Below, piece by piece: positions 16,596 through 24,954 of a stretch of DNA of 64,000 nt. The stretch's first letter is position 1. The number at the start of each line of letters is the position of its first letter. The DNA is from HLUCCA09 sp965277275 (lineage in GTDB: Bacteria; Pseudomonadota; Alphaproteobacteria; Rhodobacterales; Rhodobacteraceae), in assembly GCA_965277275.1 (NCBI GenBank), contig CBDICG010000001.1, forward strand, positions 992,001-1,056,000, read 5' to 3'. The notes beneath the pieces are model-generated. The model worked only from the letters and a program-made list of their open reading frames with translations, searched no databases and had not been told where the DNA came from. The position numbers and the translations under genes are program-made.

Positions 16596-17587
16596 TCCGC
16601 TTTGGTTTGCTTGGCTGCGGCCGGATCGGTCAGGTCCACGCCCAAACGCTCGCGCGCCTGCCCGGTGCCACGTTGGTCGCCGTCGCGGACGCCCTCCCCG
16701 ACGCGGCCGAGGCGCTGGCCTCCGCCCACAGCGCTGCCGTGCGCGGGCCGGACGAGCTGATCGCAAGCGCCGATGTGGACGCCGTCATCATCGGCACGCC
16801 AACCACCCTGCACTACGACCAGATTCACGCCGCCGCGGCGGCGGGCAAGGCGATCTTTTGCGAAAAGCCGATCGACCTGTCGAGCGACCGCGTCCGGGAG
16901 TGTATCGCAGCCGTCGAAAACGCCGGTGTGCCATTTCTCACCGCCTTCAACCGGCGGTTCGACCCGAACTTCGCGGCGCTGGAGGCCCGGCTCCGGGCCG
17001 GGGCGATCGGCACAGTCGAACTAGTGGTGATCTCGTCGCGCGACCCGGCCCCGCCGCCAGTGAGCTACATCGAAACGTCGGGGGGGCTCTTTCGCGACAT
17101 GACGATCCACGACTTCGACATGGCGCGGTTCCTGTTGGGGGAAGAGCCGGTTGAGGTCTTTGCCGTGGGCACCTGTCTCGTCGACCCCGCCATCGGCACC
17201 GCGGGAGACGTGGACACAGCCGCGGTGACGCTTCGAACCGGCAGCGGAAAACTCTGCCAGATCAACAACTCGCGCCGCGCCACCTATGGATATGACCAGC
17301 GGGTCGAGGTGCACGGATCTTCGGGCATGCTCTGCGCCGCCAATGTTCTCGAGAACACTGTCGAAGAGGCCGGCCCCGAGGGCTTCACGCGCGCGCCGAA
17401 CAAGCACTTCTTTCTCGAGCGCTACGAGCGGGCCTACTTCGCTGAACTGGCCCATTTCGTCAGAGCCCTGACGGCCGGAACGTCACCGACACCCGATGCG
17501 CGGGATGGGCTGCGCGCGCAGATGTTGGCCGATGCGGCTGCGCGGTCGTTGGTGGAACAGCGCTCTGTTGGTGTGCCTGCGGGTTAG
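16592..17587 (+). CDS. iolG: Inositol 2-dehydrogenase (IolG)
   Basis: 331 residues, Gfo/Idh/MocA family. The N-terminal Rossmann motif is GLLGCGRIGQVHAQTLA, the catalytic Lys lies in FCEKPIDLSSDRV, and the IolG-typical GGLFRDMTIHDFDMARFLLG supplies the catalytic Asp/His pair. It oxidises myo-inositol to 2-keto-myo-inositol (scyllo-inosose) with NAD+, the first step of the pathway. ATG 16592 overlaps the iolJ stop by 4 nt. It is the last gene of the iol operon, 327 nt before a strong hairpin at 17914. Confidence 0.92.
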   Translation: MIRFGLLGCGRIGQVHAQTLARLPGATLVAVADALPDAAEALASAHSAAVRGPDELIASADVDAVIIGTPTTLHYDQIHAAAAAGKAIFCEKPIDLSSDRVRECIAAVENAGVPFLTAFNRRFDPNFAALEARLRAGAIGTVELVVISSRDPAPPPVSYIETSGGLFRDMTIHDFDMARFLLGEEPVEVFAVGTCLVDPAIGTAGDVDTAAVTLRTGSGKLCQINNSRRATYGYDQRVEVHGSSGMLCAANVLENTVEEAGPEGFTRAPNKHFFLERYERAYFAELAHFVRALTAGTSPTPDARDGLRAQMLADAAARSLVEQRSVGVPAG

Positions 17588-17842
17588 CGTCCGGCAGGCT
17601 GCGACTGGCTCGTTCGGCGTTCCGGAACACCGCGATCGCGGCTGCAGGCTGGCGGGAGCTGGTGCGGCAGTGACGGCAAATCGGGCAGTGCCGATCGTGC
17701 GCCGGAGGTGCCCGATCCGTGTGCTCACGGGTGAGAGGGCGCGTGGCTTTTTGCAATGACCGTGGTTTTTGGCGTGTGGGTGGGCGCAGATGGGGCTTGC
17801 AGGCGTGCCTTCGGCGGCAGCGCCCGGGTGAAGCGTCGCAAT

Positions 17843-17867
17843 CAGGTATTTTTGCCAAGATGAAAGG
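17843..17867 (+). repeat. Interspersed intergenic motif, copy 1
   Basis: The segment CAGGTATTTTTGCCAAGATG followed by AAAGG matches 50581-50605 except at two positions in the central T/G run and one near the end. Both copies stand in gene-free spacers in the same orientation and are followed by G-rich sequence. Confidence 0.6.
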
Positions 17868-17913
17868 CGGGGGTGTGCTGCTTGTGCGGGCGGGTTGGTT
17901 GGTTTGATTTGGG

Positions 17914-17940
17914 AAGGCCCGCCTTTTCGGGGCGGGCCTT
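17914..17940. terminator. Bidirectional-type terminator hairpin
   Basis: A perfect 10-bp stem AAGGCCCGCC/GGCGGGCCTT (17914-17923 and 17931-17940) has a 7-nt loop TTTTCGG. It lies between iolG (rightward) and the convergent gene ending at 17986, and could end transcripts from both sides. There is only a short T tract on the plus strand. Confidence 0.75.
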
Positions 17941-17985
17941 TGGTTGGTTGGGCGCGGGCGGGGGTGCGCGCGAATTAACCGGGTC

Positions 17986-18507
17986 TTAGTTCACCGATGC
18001 GAGGATGCGGTGGATGGTGTCGTGGTCGTCTTCGGCCTGGGCGGCCTTGAGTTGCACGAGTTCGGAGGTGCTCAGCGTGCCGGGCGCGACGCCGACGGAG
18101 GCGGAGAGCTGTCCGGAGACCGGGCCGCCGCGGGTCGAGAACGTCGTGTCGGAGGCGACGTCCGTGCCGTTGCGCAGGCCGAAGATCCGGTCGGCGTCGT
18201 CTTCGTCGATGGCCGCTTTCAGGGCGACGATTTCGGAGGCGCCGAGGCCTTCGGCGTCGATGCTGCCGGCGACCTGGGAGAAGTCGGCGGTGCCGTTGAA
18301 GCCACCGGCCGCGGCTTCCGCCTTGATCTGGCGGATGCGGGAGTGGTCGTCGTCGGCCTGGGCGGCCTTGAGCTGCACGAGCTGCGAGGTGGTGTAGACG
18401 CCGGGCTCCACGCCGAGCGACGCGGCGAGGTTGTCGGAGGCGAAGGCCGGGGCGGCGAGCGTTGCGGCGATGGCGGCGGCTGCGGCGGTGAGGATGGTGC
18501 GGTTCAT
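17986..18507 (-). CDS. Periplasmic protein with three copies of a short Leu-Lys-Ala/Asp-Asp repeat
   Basis: 173 residues from ATG 18507 (GGACC just upstream). A Sec signal MNRTILTAAAAAIAATLAAPAFA is cleaved before SDNLA. The mature part contains three related units. Unit 1 is VYTTSQLVQLKAAQADDDHS near residues 38-57. Unit 2 is LGASEIVALKAAIDEDDADR near the centre. Unit 3 is LSTSELVQLKAAQAEDDHDT close to the C-terminus. Each has the pattern [ST]-x-x-[LI]-V-x-L-K-A-A-x-x-[DE]-D-D followed by x-x-[RT]-I, suggesting a repeated amphipathic helical hairpin. Similar small secreted proteins occur in Rhodobacterales, but I know no function. The acidic DDD/EDD turn could bind cations (guess). Confidence 0.7.
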   Translation of the reverse strand: MNRTILTAAAAAIAATLAAPAFASDNLAASLGVEPGVYTTSQLVQLKAAQADDDHSRIRQIKAEAAAGGFNGTADFSQVAGSIDAEGLGASEIVALKAAIDEDDADRIFGLRNGTDVASDTTFSTRGGPVSGQLSASVGVAPGTLSTSELVQLKAAQAEDDHDTIHRILASVN

Positions 18508-19192
18508 GGTGTCGGTCCTTTGGGTGTGTGTGTGTCGTTGGTGTCTTGGCGGCGGTGTGTGTGGTGCCGCGTTCGATGAGGCAGAGATGGGGCAGTGCGG
18601 GGCGGGAAGATACGGGCGGACCAGCCCTGCCTTCTGCGCATTCACGCACATCACAGGGGCGTGACGCGCCTTGTCGTGCGCTGTGGCCCGCAAAAACAGG
18701 GGCGCGACAGCCCCCAGCCCCCGCCTGTTTCAGCCCGGGACGCCGTGGATCACGAAATCCTCACGGTGTTTCAGGGGGGGGACGGGTTGGGAGGGTGGTG
18801 GTGCAGCGATTTGCGCGGCAAACACCGCGCAGCGCCGCTTTCCGGCACGCGGGCGATGGGGCGAACCGGTGCTTCGACCCGTGCCGCAAGGACGCGATGG
18901 CATCGTGTGCGAGGAAGTCCATTGGTCGGGACGGCTTGATAGTGTTGGCGATGGCCACGTTTGCTGGAGTTTGCGTAACCTTCTGCGGAAACCGCCCGCA
19001 CCAACCGTCGCGACGTGCGCCATGGCGTGCTTGAGGCGCCCGCACGGCCCCGAGCACGGCGCCCGCCCATCAGGTGCTGATCACCTTGCTCAGTGCCAAG
19101 GATTTTGACCGCTTCGCGAGCGCCAGGCCCCCTGCGGTCAGACGTGCCTAAGGTGGCCTGGTGGCAAGGGGCGAAAATCGGGGAGCCGCGCC
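18508..19192. other. Gene-free stretch upstream of the triple-repeat protein
   Basis: 685 nt between a leftward start (18507) and the leftward acyltransferase stop (19193). Frames on either strand are short, overlap one another and look like GC-driven noise. A TG-rich run at 18522-18534 lies near the promoter side of the 17986 gene. No RNA gene or repeat recognised. Confidence 0.5.
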
Positions 19193-20350
19193 CTACTCTG
19201 CCCGCTCCGGCGTGCGTTGCGGCGCACCGGGGAGCTTGACGGCCCGCATGCCGGACCGAACGCGATGCCAGGCTTCGAGTGCCGCCCAGCGGTAGAACGC
19301 CAGCGGACGTTCAAAGAACTGCGCGAAGACCAGGCAGACAAGAAGCGTCAGAGCCAGCATCACGATGTTATGGCCAAGCATGTCGTTCGGCAGCACTGCA
19401 TCGAGCAGGTGCAGGGTTGGATAATGCACGACGTAGATCGAGAAGGACGCCCCGGCGACCCACCGGAGCGCGCGCAGGGGCGCCCGCGTTTCATCGACCT
19501 CAACCGCCCGCAGGCAAAGCGCCGCGTAGCGCAGGTGGACCGCGATCAGCGCCGCGAGGAGGATGTGCCAGAGCACCTCGTGCGAGTACCCAAGGAGGGC
19601 GTAGGCGTTCCACGGGGCCAGACTGTCGACCGTGAAGGCGAGCAGTACCTCGGGGAGCCCCGCGATCTTCAGCGCAGCGGCAAGCACAAGCGGCAGAAGC
19701 GCACGGGCCAGTGCGGCCCTGCGGGTGATCTCGGGCCGATCGCGCGACAACATCCGCCAGACGAGCACTCCAACGAGCCACGCGGGCGCGAGCGCCAGGA
19801 TCGGGACCCCCGCGAGGAGCACGATGAGCGCGAGCAGAGCGATGCGGAGCGCGCCGCGCAGAAAGACCGCGACACCGAAGGCCGCGTAGTAGGTTGCCTC
19901 GTAACTGAGCGACCAAAGCGCGCCGTTTGTCCCGATGCGGACCCGCTCAACCCATCCCGCCCACTCGTTGGAAAAGCTCGCCCCGCGCGCGAGCGCCTCG
20001 ATCAGGCCGATCTCGGCGTAGAAGTTCGGCGGATAGGCCGCTGGGTCGGCCCAACGACCGATCGTGTCAAAGAGCACCGTCAGCACGATGGCGGGCACGA
20101 TCACCGTCAGGAGCCGTGTTGCGCGATTGAACGCAAAGAGGCGTCCGCTGGCGTCCCGGTCGGCGGCATAGGCGATGACGAGCCCGGAGATGACGAAGAA
20201 CACGATGACGGCATCCGGCCCCAGCGACCAGTCACGCAGGAATTGCAACGTACCTCCGCTGAATTTCGCGTGCGCGAAGTGCCCCATCAGGACGGCGAGC
20301 GCAGCCGTCACCCTGAGGACATCGAGCCAGACGGAGAACCCTCGGTTCAT
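19193..20350 (-). CDS. Acyltransferase family 3 membrane protein (OafA/YrhL-like)
   Basis: 385 residues with about ten membrane segments. The N-terminus FSVWLDVLRVTAALAVLMGHFAHAKF carries the conserved Arg and His of acyltransferase-3 proteins, and AVIVFFVISGLVIAYA is the second hallmark. ASFSIYVVHYPTLHL near the C-terminus is the typical late motif. Such enzymes O-acylate surface or secreted carbohydrates at the inner membrane. It starts 6 nt after the sterol desaturase stop, so the two genes form one transcript. Confidence 0.85.
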   Translation of the reverse strand: MNRGFSVWLDVLRVTAALAVLMGHFAHAKFSGGTLQFLRDWSLGPDAVIVFFVISGLVIAYAADRDASGRLFAFNRATRLLTVIVPAIVLTVLFDTIGRWADPAAYPPNFYAEIGLIEALARGASFSNEWAGWVERVRIGTNGALWSLSYEATYYAAFGVAVFLRGALRIALLALIVLLAGVPILALAPAWLVGVLVWRMLSRDRPEITRRAALARALLPLVLAAALKIAGLPEVLLAFTVDSLAPWNAYALLGYSHEVLWHILLAALIAVHLRYAALCLRAVEVDETRAPLRALRWVAGASFSIYVVHYPTLHLLDAVLPNDMLGHNIVMLALTLLVCLVFAQFFERPLAFYRWAALEAWHRVRSGMRAVKLPGAPQRTPERAE

Positions 20351-20356
20351 GGCCCG

Positions 20357-21367
20357 TCACCCCTGCTCGTGTTCGAGCGTGCGGGATCCGGATTTGCTGA
20401 ACCGGGCACGCACCGCGCCGAAGCTTTCGACAAACGGGCCGAGGAGCGCCGCGCGCAGGGTCGGGTGCGGTTGCGCGATCCGCACACCCTGTTCATCCGC
20501 GATGCCGAAGGTCAGGTCTTCCTGTTTGCGGGGCACGTAGAGCGTCCCGAATGCCCAATCCCAGATCGCGAAGATCGATCCGTAGTTCTTGTTGTGGTGC
20601 TCGGGCGCGGAGGAATGGTGGATCTGGTGCTGGGCGGGTGAGATCAGGATGTGCTCCAGAACACGGCCATAGCTCAGCCAGATGTGGCTGTGCCGCAGGT
20701 TGGAGCCGAGCGCGTTGAACAGGAAGTAGATCGCGTTGCCACCGCCGATGGTCAGCGGATCGAGCGGCGCACCAAGGGCGTAGAGCGTCGCCCCCTGCAC
20801 GATCCCCACAATGACGCCGACGATGAGCATCCGGAACATCGCTTCGACGGGGTGCGAGCGCGCAAGCGTCAGCGGGGTCAGCACTTCGGCGGAATGATGG
20901 ACGGCATGGAACGGCCAGAGCACGTCGATCTCGTGATGCAATCGGTGCGCCCAGTAGCGGCAGAAATCCGTTGCAAGGACGATGGCCATGGTCGACCAGA
21001 GCGCAGCGACGAAGGTCAGTTCACCCGGCGTGATGACCGGCGCACCACGCGACAGGGCACCGAGCACGGAGAACGTCACGATCGGGGTGATGACGAGGGC
21101 GCCGAGGATCCCGGACAGGCCGATGATCCGGTTCGTCAGGAAGAGCTTGATGTCGAGAATGTTCGAGCGGTGCCGATAGGTCTCGCGAGGCAGAAGCCAG
21201 CGCACAAGATCCGAGGGACGGCCGCGCACGTGCCACAGCAGGATCGCGATCGCGATGCTTACCCCGAGATAAAGCAAGGCAAAACGGACGCTGAGATCGA
21301 ACGGCGTGCGCGCCAGACCAACAGCAACGTCAACACTCTGCGCCCAAAGGTTCGACAGGAATTCCAT
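20357..21367 (-). CDS. Sterol desaturase / fatty acid hydroxylase superfamily membrane protein
   Basis: 336 residues. The di-iron histidine clusters of the family are present: HRLHHEIDVLWPFHAVHH in the middle and HQIHHSSAPEHHNKN later, with several hydrophobic segments around them. These enzymes hydroxylate or desaturate lipids, carotenoids or sterol-like molecules in the membrane. Close linkage to the acyltransferase at 19193 suggests both act on one lipid or glycolipid, but the substrate is unknown. It starts 41 nt inside a C+A-rich leader with no obvious operator. Confidence 0.85.
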   Translation of the reverse strand: MEFLSNLWAQSVDVAVGLARTPFDLSVRFALLYLGVSIAIAILLWHVRGRPSDLVRWLLPRETYRHRSNILDIKLFLTNRIIGLSGILGALVITPIVTFSVLGALSRGAPVITPGELTFVAALWSTMAIVLATDFCRYWAHRLHHEIDVLWPFHAVHHSAEVLTPLTLARSHPVEAMFRMLIVGVIVGIVQGATLYALGAPLDPLTIGGGNAIYFLFNALGSNLRHSHIWLSYGRVLEHILISPAQHQIHHSSAPEHHNKNYGSIFAIWDWAFGTLYVPRKQEDLTFGIADEQGVRIAQPHPTLRAALLGPFVESFGAVRARFSKSGSRTLEHEQG

Positions 21368-22000
21368 GGCACCACCTCAGTCCTTCAACCCGGTCAGCGT
21401 TAGACGGGCTTTCGGGCAGATGTGAGGCGCGTGAATGGCCGTTGCGGCGCAGACCAGGCCGCATTTTCAGCGTCTGTCGCGCGTCCCGTGTGCAGCGCGA
21501 TGCCGGACACGAACCCTCCGCGCGGGGGGGCGCCGTTCAGCCAGATGGCGCTTGCGCGTCCACAATCCCGCCACAGTCTCGTTGCTCCGGGAGGGCCTTT
21601 TCGCGAGATAGGTGGCAGCAGGGAGCGGCCATCGGGAGCATTTCCGACCGAGCGTCGCCGGGCCTTTGGTGAGCTCGTATCGATGCGAGATCACGGGCGC
21701 GAGAGCACACCACATATCATATTTTATTATTATAAATCATATTACTATAGATGGATTCAAATCCACCACCTGAGCTTGAAATCCTAAGCCGTGCCAGAGG
21801 CCGCGCCAGGTCAGATTTTCGCACGCCGTTTCTGAATTCGGGAAAGTCTGTTTTTTCTCAATCGCTTGCGCTCGAACCGTCATGCAGATCTAGAATGTGA
21901 CGCGAATGTGGCTGATCTGGGGCCTCGATCCGTCAAGAAATGGTCGGATCATGCATAGTGGACGTTCCGCCCCGGACAGATCGAGTAAAGGGGATTGGGT
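21368..22000. promoter_or_regulatory. Divergent intergenic region with an A+T-rich island
   Basis: 633 nt between the leftward desaturase and the rightward VPLPA protein. Bases 21712-21782 are strikingly A+T-rich (runs such as ATATCATATTTTATTATTAT) in an otherwise G+C-rich window, and a T6 run stands at 21851-21856. No coding frame is convincing. The island may be a promoter/UP-element or a binding site for a silencing protein. Confidence 0.45.
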
Positions 22001-22735
22001 ATGTCTGGTATGGTTTGGGTTCGGCGGTCTTTCACCGCCATGTGTGTGTTCACAGGATTTCTGGCCGCGGCGCCTGTTGCCGCTTCCACGTTTTCGATCG
22101 ACTTCTCCGGCTTTGCGGAAGGGACTTTTCTGGACAATCGGGTGACGCTTGCACCCGGCCTTTCGGCAATCGTCTCCTCGTCGCGCAACTTCGACGGAAG
22201 CACCGGCATCGCGCGGGTCTGCGATACGTCGAACGGTGCAGTGTGTTCGGGCAATGATCCGGACCTTCTCTCCCCGTTCACGAATATCGACACCAACGGA
22301 CAGCAGGACCTTGGCAACGTCCTGATTATCCAGAACGCGAGCAAGTCGTCTGTGGATGACGATGGCCGCGGCGGCCGTCTGACCTTCAGCGACTTCCTCT
22401 ACGACGGCGAAGAGGCGCTCATCCTCGACTCGCTCGATTTCGTCGACACGATCGACAATCCCAACGGCGGCCAGCTCTTCCTCAACGGCTCCAACGCCAA
22501 CTTCGAAGACGCGGACAACATGTCGATCTTTGGCGGCGGCGACCGGGAGTTCGAGCGCGTCAGCGTTGGCCTCGAGATTTCCTCGTTCTCGGTGACGTTC
22601 GGCGGCTCCGGCGCAATCGACAACATCGAGCTTTCGCTGGCGCCGATCCCGCTTCCGATGCCGGCCCTGATGTTGCTCGCGGCCCTCGGCGCCACCGGGG
22701 TTGCCGCGCGGCGCCGCAAAGCCGCGGCCACCTGA
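22001..22735 (+). CDS. Secreted protein with VPLPA-type C-terminal sorting signal
   Basis: 244 residues from ATG 22001 behind AAAGGGG. An N-terminal signal peptide (FTAMCVFTGFLAAAPVAAS) precedes a mature domain rich in Asp, Gly, Ser and Asn with two Cys (RVCDTSNGAVCSG). The C-terminus is tripartite: the motif IPLPMP, a hydrophobic helix ALMLLAALGATGVAA and a basic end RRRK. This is the VPLPA-CTERM arrangement processed by an exosortase-type enzyme. The protein is probably released or anchored at the cell surface or in matrix. No exosortase gene is in this window. Confidence 0.8.
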   Translation: MSGMVWVRRSFTAMCVFTGFLAAAPVAASTFSIDFSGFAEGTFLDNRVTLAPGLSAIVSSSRNFDGSTGIARVCDTSNGAVCSGNDPDLLSPFTNIDTNGQQDLGNVLIIQNASKSSVDDDGRGGRLTFSDFLYDGEEALILDSLDFVDTIDNPNGGQLFLNGSNANFEDADNMSIFGGGDREFERVSVGLEISSFSVTFGGSGAIDNIELSLAPIPLPMPALMLLAALGATGVAARRRKAAAT

Positions 22736-22815
22736 CGACGTCGGATCACCCAAGCCCTCCCTTCGGCACATCACGCCCTGCGCGCGCTAGCCTCTCGGCG
22801 CACGCGGGGCGCAGC

Positions 22816-23700
22816 TCATTCTGCGCCGCTTTCGGCGAGAAAATCGATCAGACGGCGCGTGAGGTTTTTCTGCGGGCCTGAATCCGGCCACAGCGCGTAG
22901 ATCCCCATGATCGGAAGCCGCCACTCCGGGCACACCTCCACAAGCGTGCCCGAGGCGATATCGGCCGCGACCTCGACAAGCGGCAGGTGCAATACACCCA
23001 GCCCCGCCAGCACAGCCGACCGCCCGATGGCAACGGAATCGACATCCAGCCGGACGTTCTTTGGATGCACCGACACGGTCTCCCCGTCCCGCTCGAGATA
23101 GATCTCGCTGCGCAGCATAGAGAACCCGATGAAGTCACACGACGCCAGATCCTCCAGCGTGCGGACCGGCGCGCGGGTCGCGAGATACGCGGGGGACGCA
23201 ACGAGCGCGCGCTTGAAAATCCCGATCTTGCGGCTCTTGAGGGCACTGTCCTGCAAGGCCCCGAAGCGAATGGCCATATCGTAGCCGTCCGCGATCAGAT
23301 CCACCGGCTTGTCGCTGCTGTTGAGGTGCACGGAGACCATCGGATGCGCCTCGGCAAAGGCCCAGATCGCCCGGTAGAGGCCGCTCTGCGCACCGAATGC
23401 AGGCAACGCGATCCGGAGCGCACCGACGGGCTGATCAGACTGCTCCGACAGCGCATCGAGGGCCTCCTGGCCCGCCTTGACCATGTTCGCCGCGGCGTCC
23501 CGGATCAACAACCCCTCCGGTGTCAGCGACATCGACCGCGTCGAGCGAAAGAGCAGCGGCGCGCCCAGCCTTTCCTCCAGCTTGGACACATGGTGGCTGA
23601 CGACGGAGGTCGACAGCTTTAGGCGACGGGCCGCGCCGCTGAAGCTCCCGGCCGCCACAACCGCATTGAAAACGGCAAGGCCGCGCAGATCATCGATCAT
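22816..23700 (-). CDS. LysR family transcriptional regulator
   Basis: 294 residues. The N-terminal winged HTH reads FNAVVAAGSFSGAARRLKLSTSVVSHHVSKLEERLG (residues 10-45), followed by a LysR substrate-binding domain (GALRIALPAFGAQSGLYRAIWAFAEAHP). It belongs to the CrgA-like group with domain text RSTRSMSLTPEG. It is divergent from the Tat-exported MBL hydrolase (222 nt apart), the usual place for a LysR target. A short inverted repeat at 23724-23741 lies just upstream of its start. Confidence 0.9.
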   Translation of the reverse strand: MIDDLRGLAVFNAVVAAGSFSGAARRLKLSTSVVSHHVSKLEERLGAPLLFRSTRSMSLTPEGLLIRDAAANMVKAGQEALDALSEQSDQPVGALRIALPAFGAQSGLYRAIWAFAEAHPMVSVHLNSSDKPVDLIADGYDMAIRFGALQDSALKSRKIGIFKRALVASPAYLATRAPVRTLEDLASCDFIGFSMLRSEIYLERDGETVSVHPKNVRLDVDSVAIGRSAVLAGLGVLHLPLVEVAADIASGTLVEVCPEWRLPIMGIYALWPDSGPQKNLTRRLIDFLAESGAE

Positions 23701-23723
23701 CTTTCCAAATTCTCAAACAGTGA

Positions 23724-23741
23724 AGCCGACACTTAACGGCT
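23724..23741. promoter_or_regulatory. Possible LysR binding site
   Basis: The inverted repeat AGCCG-N8-CGGCT lies 24 nt upstream of the LysR start, in the locally A+T-rich part of the divergent spacer. The dyad is short and may be coincidental. Confidence 0.3.
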
Positions 23742-23922
23742 AATTGAAACAAACCAAAGTGCATAGGCTCAATGCAGGCGCTCGAACGCGCCGGGTCGGC
23801 AGCACCGGGAAACGGTCCGGCGATCGCAAAACGGCCCAACGCCTCAATAAACGTGACTGCGCAATGACGTGCCGCGGCGCGCGCCCGATTGGGCACGCCC
23901 GGCCCTTTTGGAGACTTGCCCC

Positions 23923-24822
23923 ATGAAAGATTTCAACGCGACCTTCAACAGCCTCAGCCGGCGAGATCTCTTGCGCGCCGGCGCCCTCACGCTGGGCGCG
24001 GCGACACTGCTGCGCGGGATGATCGCGCCGGGCGTTGCACGGGCGCAAGGAGAGCTGCCCGCAGGCACCGTCTACAGCTTCTCCAAGCCCGGCGTGACCT
24101 TCCACACCTACGTCTCCCCGGCACAGGCGGTGCATGTGACATCCCATGTGCTCGAGTTCGAAGACGAGCTGCTGCTTGTCGATGCCACGATGCTGCCGCC
24201 GACAGCCCAGGAGGTCGCAAGCCTCGTCGAGTCGACAGGCAAGCCCATCGGACGGGCCATTCTGAGCCATGAACACCCCGATCACTGGGGCGGCGCCGCC
24301 GCGATGGAGGGCGTGACCTTTGCCACCCTGCCCGAAGTACGCGAAGGAATGCGCGCAGAAGCGACCGGCGGAGACTGGCCAGAGCCCGTCAACGTGCTCA
24401 ACGGGCCCGACATCGCTCCCGGAACGGTGGAGATGGGGGGCGTGCCCGTGGAGTTCCGCCACTACGAGAACAACGAGGCGCCGCACATGCTGGTCACCGT
24501 TCTGCCCCAGCAGCGGGTCGCCGTTGTGCAGGACCTCGTCTACAACGGCGTATACTTCGCGCCGGGCTCGGACAGGGCGAACTGGATCGCAACGCTGGAG
24601 TCCTTGCGGGACGATCCGTCCTTCGACACGCTTCTCGTCGGTCACGGCCTGCCGACGACGCGGGGCGAGCTCGACACCGCGATCGCCTACATCAAGGTGC
24701 TCGATGAGGCGATGACAACGGCCGCCACGCCCGACGATGCCATCGCGATGCTGAAAGCGGCTTTCCCGGGCTATGGCGGTGAATTCCTGCTGACCCTGAT
24801 CCCGAGCTACTGGACGCGCTAG
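23923..24822 (+). CDS. Tat-exported MBL-fold metallo-hydrolase
   Basis: 299 residues from ATG 23923. The N-terminus contains a twin-arginine motif SRRDLLRAG (residues 12-20) and a hydrophobic stretch ending GVARAQ, so the folded metalloprotein is predicted to reach the periplasm. The metallo-beta-lactamase signature SHEHPDHWGG gives His116, His118, Asp120 and His121. VVQDLVYNG and VGHGLPTTRG supply later metal-site residues. The substrate is unknown. The divergent LysR regulator suggests inducible expression. An upstream in-frame ATG at 23869 is rejected because it would bury the Tat signal. Confidence 0.85.
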   Translation: MKDFNATFNSLSRRDLLRAGALTLGAATLLRGMIAPGVARAQGELPAGTVYSFSKPGVTFHTYVSPAQAVHVTSHVLEFEDELLLVDATMLPPTAQEVASLVESTGKPIGRAILSHEHPDHWGGAAAMEGVTFATLPEVREGMRAEATGGDWPEPVNVLNGPDIAPGTVEMGGVPVEFRHYENNEAPHMLVTVLPQQRVAVVQDLVYNGVYFAPGSDRANWIATLESLRDDPSFDTLLVGHGLPTTRGELDTAIAYIKVLDEAMTTAATPDDAIAMLKAAFPGYGGEFLLTLIPSYWTR

Positions 24823-24872
24823 AACGTGCCACCGCGCGCCTGAAAAGGCGGCGCACCTCGGAGAACTTGCTA

Positions 24873-24899
24873 CCCCCCGGCCGTTTGAGCGTCGGGGGG
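24873..24899. terminator. GC-rich hairpin between convergent genes
   Basis: A 7-bp stem CCCCCCG/CGGGGGG (24873-24879 and 24893-24899) with a 13-nt loop lies between the convergent MBL hydrolase (ends 24822) and homocysteine methyltransferase (ends 24955). No T run follows, so it is only a possible bidirectional terminator. Confidence 0.45.
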
Positions 24900-24954
24900 A
24901 TCGCCTGATCCACCCCGCGCCTCTCCCTCGGCAAAGGGGCGAACGCGCACGCCC

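Larger units (their letters stand above)
17588..17985. other. Spacer after the iol operon, no gene found
   Basis: 398 nt with no convincing coding frame; open frames here lack RBS and family resemblance. It holds one copy of a motif that recurs at 50581 (17843-17867) and a GC-rich terminator hairpin (17914-17940). Confidence 0.6.

Noticed and set aside
18595..19070. Several overlapping short frames upstream of the triple-repeat protein
   Set aside because: They occupy different frames on both strands over the same DNA, with Arg/Pro/Ala-rich text and no RBS or similarity.
23869..23922. Upstream in-frame start for the MBL hydrolase
   Set aside because: It would put about 18 extra residues before a well-formed twin-arginine signal.
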